Shown one piece after another: positions 1-9,036 of a stretch of DNA of 64,000 nucleotides. The stretch lies in NCBI RefSeq assembly GCF_003576455.2, contig NZ_CP032869.1:558001-622000 (forward strand). The letters are read 5' to 3'. A program made the translations under genes and the position numbers. Positions within the stretch are counted from its first letter, which is position 1, and every line of letters starts with the position of its first letter. The notes beneath the pieces are model-generated. The model did no database searches. It saw only the letters and a program-made list of their open reading frames with translations, and was not told the DNA's origin. Source of the DNA: Mucilaginibacter celer. GTDB lineage: Bacteria; Bacteroidota; Bacteroidia; Sphingobacteriales; Sphingobacteriaceae.

Positions 1-1767
1 CACAAACTCATTCATCACCGCCTCACGGATCAACGCAGGTGGTAAAATGCCCTGCGATAATATAAAATCATGAAAATGCAGCGCATTAAATTTGCTGCCT
101 AATGCTGCTTCAGTATCCTTACGTAAAGCTATCATCTTGGTAAAGCCATAAAAATAACTGTTAGCCTGGCCGGGCGCATTAATAGTATAGCGTTCAACCT
201 CCTGGCGGGCAAAAGCGCGTGATTGTACTACATCGTTCATCAGCACATCCAGAGCCTGTTGCTGTGTGATTTTACCGGCCTGTAATTCCGGATCGAGGAA
301 AGCGCGGGCTGCCCTTAACAGGCGATAATCTAACGATACCAACTGCCCTTCTAACGGCATGTACGGACGGGTAATGTATTCAGAATACAAACCCCAGCCC
401 TCTACGTTTGTGGAGTTAAAAGCGTATAAAGCGCGAGCTTGCGATACGCCCTCTTCCACCATTTTATCAAATTGCAATTCGTGGCCTGGCCTTGCTTCAT
501 GAGCAATGATGGTCCATGAAGCGGCATCGAAGGTGAAATCGTCGTATTTATCGGTAGCCTTTTCGCCGGGCGAGGCTGGCATATTTAATGGCAGCACAAA
601 CACGCCGCGCTGGCCTGTATTGTTCAAAAATGGAGGCGGTACCATGTGCGGGGCGGGTCCTTGCGCCGTTTCGGCGGCTGATGCCAGGCGGATAATGGCC
701 GGACGGGTTGGGAGGGTAACCAGTTGATGATCGCGGATAATGGCCTCAATATCTTTCAAATGCTGCTCATACAAGGGTATGATCGAATCCCCGTGAATCT
801 GCTCTTTTTTCAACTCTCGGATCACATCACGGTAATCGCTCGATTTTAGGTTGCGTTTTTTTGCGATCTGCTCGGCAATGGGCTTCATCTCGTCCTGTAA
901 CTCGTTAAACAGGGCATGAGCCATTTCAGCAACTTTAGCCGGGGGAATATCAATACCGTACGATTCGAGGTTCATGGCATATTCTTCAGGCGGCAGGCGG
1001 AAATCGGTGCGGGCTTTGGGTAAAACGTTGGCTTTTGTCCAAACATCGTAAGCCTCCAGTTGCTTTTTGAGCAGGGCGTAAGGTTGTTCCCAGCCAGTTA
1101 CCTTGTATTTGGTGCAAAGTTCGGCAATACCGCTAATGATGGCTGCATTACGCGATAGGTCAGTTCCCATGCGCTGTTTGGATGGGTAGATCATATTTTT
1201 ACCGGCCATCTGCTGCTGTACGCGTTCTTTATAAATGTCGGCAAGGGGTTTATAGCCTTTTTCCAATCCGGCATATTTACGCATCCGCATCACTGCCGAT
1301 TGGCGGCGGGCTTCGGGCGTTTGGTCGTCAAGTAAAGTTTCCAGTCCGCTGTAAACGGTTGATGCTGCGTTTAAAAAGGGTACCTGCCTGTTCAGTTCAA
1401 AATCCTGCTGGCGGAAGCCCAGTTTTAAATGAGTGATAATGATATTGATATCCTGCTTTATAAAATTGTTATGCTCGGTTTTAAGCGCTTCGGTAAGCTT
1501 GGCAACCACGGCCTCTTCGTCACGGCGCTCGGCTTTGATGTTTTGCAGGGTGGGTACGGCGATGTCCTTATCATATTCGGCCAAACCTTGCGATGAGCCG
1601 TACTCCGGCGAGTATTTTTTATCAAGTTCGATGATGATTTTGGTGTACTCGTTTGATTTGGCTACCCAGGCTTTGGTTCCGGCCGATTGCTGGGCACGCG
1701 AGCTGAAACAGGCAGCTGCCAGTAAAAGCATGGTGCCGCTTATTTTTAATGTAGATGGTTTGATCAT
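1..1767 (-). CDS. DUF885 family secreted metallopeptidase-like protein, 3' end outside window
   Basis: The minus-strand frame is open from ATG 1767 to base 1 (589 codons, no stop), so the C-terminus lies outside the window. Residues 1 to about 24 look like a Sec signal peptide (a hydrophobic stretch before FSSRAQ). A zinc-peptidase signature HEARPGHE lies at residues 423-430 and is followed by a Glu in VEGWGLYSEY (E456). Together these are the HExxH-like motif and third ligand typical of the DUF885 family. The family is thought to contain exported peptidases, but the substrate is unknown. The length fits DUF885 proteins, which are usually near 580-610 residues. No operon partner is visible, because the next gene upstream lies about 250 bp away. 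Confidence 0.9.
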   Translation of the reverse strand, partial: MIKPSTLKISGTMLLLAAACFSSRAQQSAGTKAWVAKSNEYTKIIIELDKKYSPEYGSSQGLAEYDKDIAVPTLQNIKAERRDEEAVVAKLTEALKTEHNNFIKQDINIIITHLKLGFRQQDFELNRQVPFLNAASTVYSGLETLLDDQTPEARRQSAVMRMRKYAGLEKGYKPLADIYKERVQQQMAGKNMIYPSKQRMGTDLSRNAAIISGIAELCTKYKVTGWEQPYALLKKQLEAYDVWTKANVLPKARTDFRLPPEEYAMNLESYGIDIPPAKVAEMAHALFNELQDEMKPIAEQIAKKRNLKSSDYRDVIRELKKEQIHGDSIIPLYEQHLKDIEAIIRDHQLVTLPTRPAIIRLASAAETAQGPAPHMVPPPFLNNTGQRGVFVLPLNMPASPGEKATDKYDDFTFDAASWTIIAHEARPGHELQFDKMVEEGVSQARALYAFNSTNVEGWGLYSEYITRPYMPLEGQLVSLDYRLLRAARAFLDPELQAGKITQQQALDVLMNDVVQSRAFARQEVERYTINAPGQANSYFYGFTKMIALRKDTEAALGSKFNALHFHDFILSQGILPPALIREAVMNEFV

Positions 1768-1810
1768 GTCAACTGAAAATAAAGAGGCAAGTTAATGATA
1801 TTAACTGTTG

Positions 1811-1950
1811 ATTTTGTCTGAATCAGAATTTGCAGAATTTGGGAATTAACAGAATGTCTGAGTCAGAATTTGCAGAATTAAAAAGCCCGCGTGGTATACT
1901 TGCGGGCCATAGTCTTATTCTGAAAATTCTATAATTCTGTAAATTCTCAT
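1811..1950. repeat. Intergenic direct and inverted repeat unit (REP-like)
   Basis: A 23-base unit starting TCTGA and containing TCAGAATTTGCAGAATT occurs at 1817-1839 and again at 1857-1879 with one mismatch. A degenerate inverted copy (AATTCTGTAAATTCTCA) lies at 1933-1949. The second direct copy and the inverted copy enclose a GC hairpin (GCCCGC at 1885-1890 with GCGGGC at 1902-1907). The whole can fold as a long two-part stem between two genes and may also end transcription of the gene on its right. I recall similar AGAATTTGCAGAATT units as dispersed intergenic repeats in Sphingobacteriaceae. The short frame that crosses it on the minus strand is not treated as a gene. Confidence 0.7.
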
Positions 1951-2014
1951 TCCGACAAAGCAAAAAGGCTGTTAAAAAATCAACGCAATCAGCGTAATCA
2001 AAAAATATCAACGG

Positions 2015-3508
2015 TCAAAAGCGGTATCCTAAGGTTAGGAACGCGTTGTTATTGGTTTTATCCAACACAGCTCCGGGGCTGGTTGCGCCTACTTCGTAAG
2101 GAAAAATAGTTTGCTTGCCGGTTACGCGGGCATACGTAGCGTCAATAAAATAACTGCCAAAGCGCACACCGATACCGCCTGTTACGGTTTTGGTATCCTT
2201 GCCAATGCTGCGATCTTTAAACGGATTGCCTTGCTGGCTGTAACCTCCGCGCAGGTAAACAAGGCTGTTCACGTTAACCTCGGCACCTAAGTGCAGGTTT
2301 ACGGTTGAACGGTATAAGGATTTGATGGTGGCATTATCTTCATCGGCGGTATAACTGTCGTTACTGCTGAGGTGGGTGGTTGTATAATCAATATATTCAA
2401 CATCGCCGCTTATAAAACCATATTTGCCGATAAATACCGAGGCGCCGCCTGCAACTTTTAGCGGGGTGCGCAGGTTATAACTTAGCTGGTAAGGCTCAGA
2501 AGGGTTATTTTCATAACTCCCGGCACCGGTATACCTTGTAGCCAGCGATTCGGTGTATGAATCATCAATGTTATAAAAAGTGGGTGTGGTGAAAGTGAAA
2601 CCTAAACGTAAAGCCTGCACCGGTTTGTAAATAAGGCCCAGTTTGGCATTAAAGCCCGAGCCGCGGGTACTTTGATCCTGCGCAAAGGTTGATCTGAAAT
2701 CAGTTGACGGACCATTCTCAATAATATTGGCAGCGCCGCTTTCCGTAAAGCTGGCATGCGAATCGTAACGCAGATCGGTAATGGCTAAACCTAAACCGAT
2801 ATATAGTTTATTGCTGTAGTTGGCACCGAGGGCAAGGTTAAATTCTGATTGTCCACCGGTACGGGTGATGCCGGCCAGTTGCGTAACCGGAACGTTTACC
2901 GTACTGCTGTAAGAGTTTGGATTATCGGCCGGACCAAAGTTATCCACCAATCCCTGATCGTAAGCCCATCCGTCCAGTCCGTCGGGATTAACGCTGCCAT
3001 ATTGGCCAACTTCGCGTTTGGCTATGCCGGCGTAATAATCGGTTATGGAACTGGTTTGGTTTCGGCCACCGTAGCCTATGTTTTCGTAGAAATTGTTGGT
3101 GCGGCTGTAGCCTGCGCCGTAATTTATACTCAGCCAACCTTTGCTTTTATCGCGCCCGCGGGGCGTACTTAATTGCTGATAAAAAACGATGTCCGCGTTG
3201 TTGAAATTTACATCGTTACGATTGGCGCTTCCAGCCTGGCCAAAATAGCTTGAGTTTACCTTCGAGTTATTATATTCGGGTGTTAAGCTAACTTCCGAGT
3301 GGGTAAAGAAACCTAAACCTGCCGGGTTGCCGCCTACCGAACTTAAATCGCCGCCGATGGCTGTGCCGGCATTACCAATGGCTTTTATACGTGCTGTAGA
3401 GCCGGTTTGAAAGGTAGAAAACCGGATGGCATCCTGCGAATATTGCGCAAAGCTATCTTTAGTAATTGCTACTATAGCAATTACGCTTAGTAAATATTTT
3501 ATTTTCAT
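2015..3508 (-). CDS. OMPP1/FadL/TodX-type outer membrane protein
   Basis: A 497-residue protein with a signal peptide ending near TKDSFAQ (residue 21). The mature N-terminus (SQDAIRFS, then VGGNPAGLGFF at about 58-68) is the signature of the Bacteroidetes branch of OMPP1/FadL/TodX barrels. The rest is a series of alternating aromatic and polar strands ending in Phe (TLGYRF), as expected for the final beta-strand of an outer-membrane barrel. FadL proteins let hydrophobic molecules such as fatty acids cross the outer membrane; the ligand here is unknown. It lies 26 bp downstream of the Gly/Tyr-rich lipoprotein gene in the same direction, so the two are probably co-transcribed. Confidence 0.88.
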   Translation of the reverse strand: MKIKYLLSVIAIVAITKDSFAQYSQDAIRFSTFQTGSTARIKAIGNAGTAIGGDLSSVGGNPAGLGFFTHSEVSLTPEYNNSKVNSSYFGQAGSANRNDVNFNNADIVFYQQLSTPRGRDKSKGWLSINYGAGYSRTNNFYENIGYGGRNQTSSITDYYAGIAKREVGQYGSVNPDGLDGWAYDQGLVDNFGPADNPNSYSSTVNVPVTQLAGITRTGGQSEFNLALGANYSNKLYIGLGLAITDLRYDSHASFTESGAANIIENGPSTDFRSTFAQDQSTRGSGFNAKLGLIYKPVQALRLGFTFTTPTFYNIDDSYTESLATRYTGAGSYENNPSEPYQLSYNLRTPLKVAGGASVFIGKYGFISGDVEYIDYTTTHLSSNDSYTADEDNATIKSLYRSTVNLHLGAEVNVNSLVYLRGGYSQQGNPFKDRSIGKDTKTVTGGIGVRFGSYFIDATYARVTGKQTIFPYEVGATSPGAVLDKTNNNAFLTLGYRF

Positions 3509-3534
3509 AAAATTCAGGTAAATACAATTTAGGT

Positions 3535-4443
3535 TTATGGTCTTGACGGACGGCCACCACCGCCGCCACTGCTGCTGCCGGTACTGCGCGAACTACCACC
3601 GCCCGAGTTTGAAGGGGTATAAGATGGCTGCGGCTGTGAAGTACGATCAACCTGTGGTTGCCTGTAAACCGGCTGATTATCGCGGCTTGGCGGTGCATCG
3701 GTACGGGCAGGGCGTGCATAGCGTGTGCCGTTATTGCCGTTACTGCCGCCGTTGGTATAGGCATTAGGATTACTATTGGTGCGGGTACGCCCGCCCGGAA
3801 TATAACCTATGCCTCTTGTAAAGCTGCTAACCGAGCGTGGCCCATTATTAACACGGGTGGCAAACGGGTTGCCTGTGCCGCGGTTGGGGCGGGGAGTGCC
3901 CGATGATATCACACCACCTGCATAATATCCGCCTCCGTATCCGTAACCACCACCATAATATCCACCATAGCCATATCCGCCACCGTAGTAACCTCCATAA
4001 CCCCAGCCTCCGTAATAACCAGAGCCCCAGCCCAGTCCTAAGCCCCAGCCTCCATAGCCAAGTCCCCAGGTGCCGCCGTAGTAGCCATAGCCACCACCGT
4101 AGCCGTAAGGGCCACCGTAACCATAGCCATAATAAGGGTAACTATTATAGCCGTAATAAAGATCATCGTAGTAGCCGAAAGGCGAGGAGTAGCTGAAACG
4201 GTTTATGCGCGATGAGTAGTCATCGTAATAAAAATAATCGTCATCATCATCGCTGTAGCCATCTTCGGCAACAGGCGTTTGATTATATACGGGTTGCTGT
4301 GCGTAAACAGGTTCATCGGCTGCTTTCGCGTCCGAGAAGTAAACATTGTCATTACTTTGGTTTGATGCAAGCTTGCTTGTTGAGCAGGAACTCAGCGCCA
4401 TGGCACCGATAGTGATTATTCCAATTGCGATATACCGTTTCAT
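3535..4443 (-). CDS. Gly/Tyr-rich lipoprotein
   Basis: A 302-residue protein with a lipoprotein signal: a hydrophobic core, then LSSC with the lipidated Cys at residue 20. An acidic Asp/Tyr stretch follows. The centre (about residues 90-180) is built of Tyr-Gly-Gly repeats, and the C-terminal third is low-complexity Ser/Gly/Asn/Pro ending in a Gly/Ser tract. No catalytic motif is visible. Such low-complexity lipoproteins are common in this phylum and are likely surface or periplasmic structural proteins. It precedes the FadL-like gene in a probable two-gene unit and diverges from proS. The many small frames on the other strand in this stretch are products of the repetitive codons, not genes. 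Confidence 0.75.
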   Translation of the reverse strand: MKRYIAIGIITIGAMALSSCSTSKLASNQSNDNVYFSDAKAADEPVYAQQPVYNQTPVAEDGYSDDDDDYFYYDDYSSRINRFSYSSPFGYYDDLYYGYNSYPYYGYGYGGPYGYGGGYGYYGGTWGLGYGGWGLGLGWGSGYYGGWGYGGYYGGGYGYGGYYGGGYGYGGGYYAGGVISSGTPRPNRGTGNPFATRVNNGPRSVSSFTRGIGYIPGGRTRTNSNPNAYTNGGSNGNNGTRYARPARTDAPPSRDNQPVYRQPQVDRTSQPQPSYTPSNSGGGSSRSTGSSSGGGGGRPSRP

Positions 4444-4491
4444 AATAAGCAGGTAAGTAAAAAGTTCAAGTTCAAATAAGTTTTAAATTTA

Positions 4492-4499
4492 TAAATTTG
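4492..4499 (+). promoter_or_regulatory. Possible -7 promoter element for proS
   Basis: TAAATTTG matches the Bacteroidetes housekeeping -7 consensus TAnnTTTG and lies 49 bp upstream of the proS start. I see no convincing -33 TTTG at the right distance, so this is a weak call based on one box. Confidence 0.3.
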
Positions 4500-4547
4500 G
4501 CAGCAATATACAACTAATTATATAGGTGTTAATTCTATCCAAACAAT

Positions 4548-6020
4548 ATGAGCAAAGGTGTTATCAGTAAAGACGAAGATTATTCGCAATGGTTTAACGA
4601 CTTAGTAATTAAATCTGACATGGCCGAGTATTCGCCGGTTAGAGGTTGCATGATCATTAAACCCTACGGATACTCGATATGGGAAAAGATCCAGGCAGTG
4701 CTTGACGGGATGTTTAAAGATACAGGGCATAGCAATGCTTATTTCCCGCTTTTAATACCCAAATCATTCTTCAGCAAAGAGGCCAGTCACGTGGATGGTT
4801 TTGCCAAAGAGTGTGCTGTAGTTACGCACTATCGCCTAAAAAATGATGGTGAAGGCAATATTATTGTTGATGAGGAAGCCAAGCTGGAAGAAGAGCTGAT
4901 TATCCGCCCAACATCCGAAACCATTATCTGGAACACCTACAAAGGCTGGATCCAATCGTACCGCGACCTACCAATCCTGGTTAACCAATGGGCCAACGTT
5001 ATGCGCTGGGAAATGCGTACCCGTTTATTTTTACGTACCAGCGAGTTTTTATGGCAGGAAGGCCACACCGCGCACGCTACTGCCGAAGAAGCCATAGCCG
5101 AAACCGAGCAAATGCTGGATGTATATGCCGACTTTGCCGAAAACTGGATGGCGCTGCCGGTAGTGAAAGGCCGCAAAACAGCCAACGAACGTTTTGCCGG
5201 TGCTTTGGATACTTATTGCATTGAAGCTTTGATGCAGGATGGTAAAGCCCTGCAGGCTGGTACATCGCACTTTTTAGGTCAGAATTTTGCCAAGGCTTTT
5301 GATGTAAAATTCACCAACAAGGAAAATAAAATAGAGCACGTTTGGGCTACCTCATGGGGGGTATCAACCCGTTTAATAGGCGCGTTGATCATGGCGCATA
5401 GTGACGATGCCGGTTTAGTATTGCCTCCAAAACTGGCACCGATACAGGTTGTTGTTGTGCCGATTTATAAACACCAGGAGGAGTTGGACAACATTAGCGC
5501 TTATGTTGATGGGTTGAAAAAAGAGCTTAAGGCCAAAGGTATTTCGGTTAAGTTTGATAACCGCGATACACACCGCCCGGGCGCTAAATTTGCCGAGTAC
5601 GAACTGAAAGGCGTGCCATTGCGCGTAGCCATAGGCAGCCGCGATATGCAGAACGGTACCGTTGAGCTGGCCCGCAGGGATACCAAAACCAAAGAGACTA
5701 CTACACAAGAGGGTCTTGCCGTTAAAATTGAAAGCCTGCTTGAAGAGATCCAGAATAATATCTACAAAAAAGCGTTCGATTTCCGTGCTGAAAATACCAC
5801 CGAGGTTGATACCTGGGATGAGTTTAAACGTATGTTAGATGAGCAACCGGGCTTCCTTAGTGCGCACTGGGATGGAACATCCGAAACCGAACAAAAGATA
5901 AAAGAGGAAACTAAGGCGACAATCCGTTGCATACCTTTGGATAATAAGCAGGAGGAGGGTAAGTGTATTTTTACAGGAGCCCCATCTAAACAAAGGGTGC
6001 TTTTCGCCAGAGCATACTAG
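4548..6020 (+). CDS. proS: Prolyl-tRNA synthetase, archaeal/eukaryotic type
   Basis: Class II aminoacyl-tRNA synthetase that charges tRNA-Pro with proline (EC 6.1.1.15) in the cytoplasm. The 490 residues begin directly with the catalytic core ([16 protein letters not shown], then [14 protein letters not shown]). The motif 2 region reads [24 protein letters not shown], and motif 3 is near [14 protein letters not shown]. An anticodon-binding domain starts near residue 305. The C-terminal domain, with [17 protein letters not shown] and a terminal ARAY, identifies the type 3 form without the bacterial editing insertion. This form is usual in Bacteroidetes. The gene is monocistronic, with a repeat-filled gap after it. 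Confidence 0.97.
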   Translation: MSKGVISKDEDYSQWFNDLVIKSDMAEYSPVRGCMIIKPYGYSIWEKIQAVLDGMFKDTGHSNAYFPLLIPKSFFSKEASHVDGFAKECAVVTHYRLKNDGEGNIIVDEEAKLEEELIIRPTSETIIWNTYKGWIQSYRDLPILVNQWANVMRWEMRTRLFLRTSEFLWQEGHTAHATAEEAIAETEQMLDVYADFAENWMALPVVKGRKTANERFAGALDTYCIEALMQDGKALQAGTSHFLGQNFAKAFDVKFTNKENKIEHVWATSWGVSTRLIGALIMAHSDDAGLVLPPKLAPIQVVVVPIYKHQEELDNISAYVDGLKKELKAKGISVKFDNRDTHRPGAKFAEYELKGVPLRVAIGSRDMQNGTVELARRDTKTKETTTQEGLAVKIESLLEEIQNNIYKKAFDFRAENTTEVDTWDEFKRMLDEQPGFLSAHWDGTSETEQKIKEETKATIRCIPLDNKQEEGKCIFTGAPSKQRVLFARAY

Positions 6021-6028
6021 CAAGTTGA

Positions 6029-6105
6029 TCCATAGCCCATGGTCGATAGTCCATAGCTATGAATGAATATTTTTAACTATGGTTCATAGACTATCGGCTA
6101 TGGAC
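6029..6105. repeat. Palindromic intergenic repeat, CCATAG family
   Basis: Two arms rich in GTCGATAGTCCATAGC and GACTATCGGCTATGGAC face each other across an AT-rich centre and form a long imperfect hairpin between proS and the next gene. Related ATGGTT/CATAGATCATGG text occurs at 10118-10290, so it belongs to a dispersed family. It may also act as a terminator for proS. Confidence 0.65.
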
Positions 6106-6124
6106 TGTGCTTACAGCACGAACA

Positions 6125-7264
6125 ATGAAATTCGCAACTAAAGCAATACATGCAGGGCAGGAGCCCGATCCAACTACCGGTGCCATCATGACGCCGATAT
6201 ATCAAACATCAACCTACTGGCAAAAATCGCCGGGAGATAACAAAGGGTATGAGTATTCGCGTGGTACCAACCCAACCCGCAAAGCCCTGGAAGATTGTTT
6301 AGCCGCTTTGGAGAACGCGAAATTTGGCCTCGCTTTTTCGAGCGGAATGGGTGCTACAGATGCAGTTATGAAACTGCTTTCGCCGGGTGATGAAGTGATT
6401 ACCGGTAACGACCTGTACGGTGGTTCGTATCGTATTTTTACCAAAATATATGCCAGCTATGGTATCAAGTTTCATTTTCTGGATCTTTCTGATCCGGAGA
6501 TCGTAGCTGAATATACCAATGAATATACCAAGCTGGTTTGGATAGAAACACCTACCAACCCGACAATGCAAGTTGTGGATATTGAGGCTATAGGCAAGAT
6601 CACCAAAGAAAAGAATCTGCTTTTTGTGGTAGATAATACCTTCGCGTCGCCGTACCTGCAAAACCCTATCGATCTGGGTGCCGATATCGTGATGCACTCG
6701 GTAACCAAATATATTGGCGGCCATAGCGATGTGGTAATGGGCGCATTAATGATGAACGACGAAGAGCTATATAAAAGGCTTTGGTTCATTTACAATGCCT
6801 GCGGTGCTACTCCGGGACCTATGGATAGCTTTTTGGTGTTGCGTGGTATTAAAACCCTACACCTGCGCATGAAAGCTCATTGCGAAAATGGCAGGCTGAT
6901 AGCTGATTTTTTAAAAGATCATCCTAAAGTTGAAAAAATCTACTGGCCGGGCCTTACCGATCATCCAAATCATGAAATAGCCAAAAAACAAATGCGCGAT
7001 TTTGGCGGCATGATCTCTATAATATTAAAAGATGCCGACTTGCAGGAGACTTTCCGTATAGCGTCATCATTTAAGGTATTTTCGCTTGCCGAATCATTAG
7101 GAGGTGTTGAATCGCTGATTAACCACCCGGTGAGTATGACCCACGGTTCGATACCTAAAGCGGAGCGTGAAAAGGTTGGTGTGGTTGATAACCTGCTGCG
7201 TTTGAGTGTAGGGGTAGAGGATATTGAGGATTTGTTAGAGGATGTTAAACAGGCTCTGAGCTAA
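6125..7264 (+). CDS. Trans-sulfuration PLP enzyme (cystathionine gamma-synthase/lyase family)
   Basis: A 379-residue Cys/Met metabolism PLP-dependent enzyme. I chose ATG 6125 because family members start at [11 protein letters not shown]; an upstream in-frame leucine codon start would lie inside a repeat. The PLP-binding lysine is K195 in [10 protein letters not shown]. Other family marks are YSRGTNPT (about 44-51), SSGMGA (72-77) and the C-terminal SLGGVESL near 320. The protein acts in cystathionine or homocysteine formation, or gamma-lyase cleavage. Sequence alone cannot separate MetB, MetC-like and gamma-lyase activity in this family. It is cytosolic and normally tetrameric. Confidence 0.92.
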   Translation: MKFATKAIHAGQEPDPTTGAIMTPIYQTSTYWQKSPGDNKGYEYSRGTNPTRKALEDCLAALENAKFGLAFSSGMGATDAVMKLLSPGDEVITGNDLYGGSYRIFTKIYASYGIKFHFLDLSDPEIVAEYTNEYTKLVWIETPTNPTMQVVDIEAIGKITKEKNLLFVVDNTFASPYLQNPIDLGADIVMHSVTKYIGGHSDVVMGALMMNDEELYKRLWFIYNACGATPGPMDSFLVLRGIKTLHLRMKAHCENGRLIADFLKDHPKVEKIYWPGLTDHPNHEIAKKQMRDFGGMISIILKDADLQETFRIASSFKVFSLAESLGGVESLINHPVSMTHGSIPKAEREKVGVVDNLLRLSVGVEDIEDLLEDVKQALS

Positions 7265-7303
7265 CTCACTCTATAAGCGGGGTACTTTTTGCTAAAGTTT
7301 CCT

Positions 7304-7717
7304 ATGGAAGATTGGATAAAAGAAGCGATTGAGTTGTGGCAGGAGGATGAGGTAAAAATGAATCCTCCTGCAACCGCTGTTGATATCGAAAAAGCCGAAA
7401 CTACTTTGAATTTCAATTTTCCTGATGATTTTAAAGCGCTTTACACTGTAGTAAATGGGTTTGAAGATTATGAATGGCAGGAGTATATGTTTTCATTTTG
7501 GTCGCTCGACAGGATCATAGAAGAATTTGCAAAGAGCTCTAATAAGCATGTGGTAGGTTTTTGCGACTTTTTAATTATGAGCCACGTTATCGGCTTTAAA
7601 AGGAACGAACCCGGAGTTTTTAAAGATTATTCAGTTGCTCCAGGCGAGGAGTTTATAGCCGGAACATTTAAAGAGTCGATAAGTATGATAAACAGCGGCG
7701 CACCTGAGATATACTAA
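7304..7717 (+). CDS. SMI1/KNR4 (SUKH) family protein
   Basis: A 137-residue protein starting at MEDWIKEAIELW. It shows the SUKH superfamily pattern: an N-terminal helix, FPDDFKALYTVVNGFE (about residues 42-57) and a following WSLDRI segment. SUKH proteins are often immunity proteins against contact-dependent or secreted toxins, but single chromosomal copies also occur with no known toxin. No toxin gene is next to it. I preferred ATG 7304 to the TTG 15 bp upstream. It is 39 bp after the trans-sulfuration gene and 19 bp before the TIGR02757 gene, so co-transcription is likely. Confidence 0.8.
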   Translation: MEDWIKEAIELWQEDEVKMNPPATAVDIEKAETTLNFNFPDDFKALYTVVNGFEDYEWQEYMFSFWSLDRIIEEFAKSSNKHVVGFCDFLIMSHVIGFKRNEPGVFKDYSVAPGEEFIAGTFKESISMINSGAPEIY

Positions 7718-7736
7718 TGATTGATTTTTGTGCGCT

Positions 7737-8552
7737 ATGAGTATTAATACTGATAAATCGCCATTCATGGGAATAGGAGGGGAAGCCCTTAAAACTTTCC
7801 TCGACGCCAAAGTTGCCCAATACAACCGCCCCGAATTTATTGACAACGACCCGGTAATCATCCCGCACATGTTTAGCCAAAAGCAGGATATCGAGATTAT
7901 GGGCTTTTGGGCAGCCACCCTGGCCTGGGGACAGCGGGTTACCATCATCAAAAAATGTAAGGAGTTGATTGCCCTGATGGATGGCGCACCTTACGATTTC
8001 ATCATCAACCACGAAGAGCCTGATCTGAAAAAACTGCTGCAATTTAAGCACCGTACTTTTAATGATGTAGATACATTGTACTTTATCGCTTTTTTCAGGC
8101 AGCATTATGAGCGGTTTGAATCCCTCGAAGACGCTTTTATTCCCGAAGATGGCGATTACTCCCCCTTCAGGGGGCTGGGGGGCTTTCGTTCCTACTTTTT
8201 TTCTTTGCCCGATTTTCCTCATCGTACAAAAAAGCACGTATCATCCCCTTCTCAAAAATCAACCTGTAAACGCTTAAATATGTTTTTACGCTGGATGGTG
8301 CGTAAGGACGATAATGGCGTTGATTTCGGCATCTGGAACCGCATTAAACCTGCCGACCTGATTTGTCCGCTCGATTTGCATGTAGATAGGGTATCGCGCA
8401 AGCTCAACCTCATCTCCCGTAAACAAACCGACTGGCAAACCGCAGTAGAACTAACCGAAAGGCTGCGCGAATTTGACCCTGCCGATCCGGTTAAATACGA
8501 TTTCGCTCTGTTTGGACTCGGAATTGAAGAGCGTTGGGGTGTGCAGTTTTAA
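7737..8552 (+). CDS. TIGR02757 (DUF2400) family protein
   Basis: A 271-residue protein of the conserved Bacteroidetes TIGR02757 family, whose function is unknown. Recognisable parts are IIPHMFSQKQDIEIMGFWAA (about 37-56), FFSLPDFPHRTKKHV, CKRLNMFLRWMVRKDD, the DLHVDRVSRKL stretch and an ending with ELTERLREFDPADPVKYDFALFGLG split across the last 50 residues. An oddity lies at 8158-8184: the residues YSPFRGLGG are encoded by a palindromic C-rich/G-rich repeat that I recall as a dispersed element in this group. It seems to have replaced a few ordinary family residues without breaking the frame. Confidence 0.88.
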   Translation: MSINTDKSPFMGIGGEALKTFLDAKVAQYNRPEFIDNDPVIIPHMFSQKQDIEIMGFWAATLAWGQRVTIIKKCKELIALMDGAPYDFIINHEEPDLKKLLQFKHRTFNDVDTLYFIAFFRQHYERFESLEDAFIPEDGDYSPFRGLGGFRSYFFSLPDFPHRTKKHVSSPSQKSTCKRLNMFLRWMVRKDDNGVDFGIWNRIKPADLICPLDLHVDRVSRKLNLISRKQTDWQTAVELTERLREFDPADPVKYDFALFGLGIEERWGVQF

Positions 8553-8576
8553 GTAATCCCAAAACCATCAGTTATG

Positions 8577-8888
8577 TTATAAGCCCTGCCGTTTCTGTTC
8601 AACCACCACAATAGGTTTTGGCTCTTCAACCCGGCGCATCCGCACCAGTTTGCCATCATCAAAATAATAATACATGCTGGCAACTACTCTTTGCGCATCG
8701 ACTTCTACCGTTCTTTTATAAATAGTATGCCCCGGAGTGGCCTCCACAAGCGATAAATTAAATCGTTGCGAAGCGGTAAAATCTTGTTCGCTCATGCCAA
8801 GGGTGTATTGAGGTACACCTCCGTTTTTTAAAGCGGCGCAGCTTGTAATAATAAATAACAGGGAAAGAATAATAATTGATCTTTTCAT
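8577..8888 (-). CDS. Small lipoprotein
   Basis: A 103-residue protein with a lipoprotein signal peptide (FIITSC, Cys17). After it comes YTLGMSEQDF, a short pattern also seen in BamE/SmpA-like small lipoproteins, followed by a beta-rich region and a basic C-terminus. The resemblance to BamE is only local, so I do not assign that function. It converges with the TIGR02757 gene, 24 bp apart. Confidence 0.7.
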   Translation of the reverse strand: MKRSIIILSLLFIITSCAALKNGGVPQYTLGMSEQDFTASQRFNLSLVEATPGHTIYKRTVEVDAQRVVASMYYYFDDGKLVRMRRVEEPKPIVVVEQKRQGL

Positions 8889-9036
8889 TTGTACGTTGTG
8901 ATTTGGTTAGTAATACCGTGTTTGTACCAGTATGACTTATCACCACTACAAAGGTTTACAGTAAATCTGCCGGAAAATATAACCGTCTGTTTTACTGAAA
9001 GATTAAATTTTAAATTGTTTTGAAAGCAGGCGCAGG

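Noticed and set aside
1823..2011. 62-codon frame on the minus strand
   Set aside because: It is wholly encoded by the intergenic repeat unit and its hairpin, so it is not a gene.
3537..4412. Series of plus-strand frames opposite the Gly/Tyr-rich lipoprotein
   Set aside because: They are rich in His, Arg and Ser from the antisense of Tyr/Gly repeats and lack any starts or signatures.
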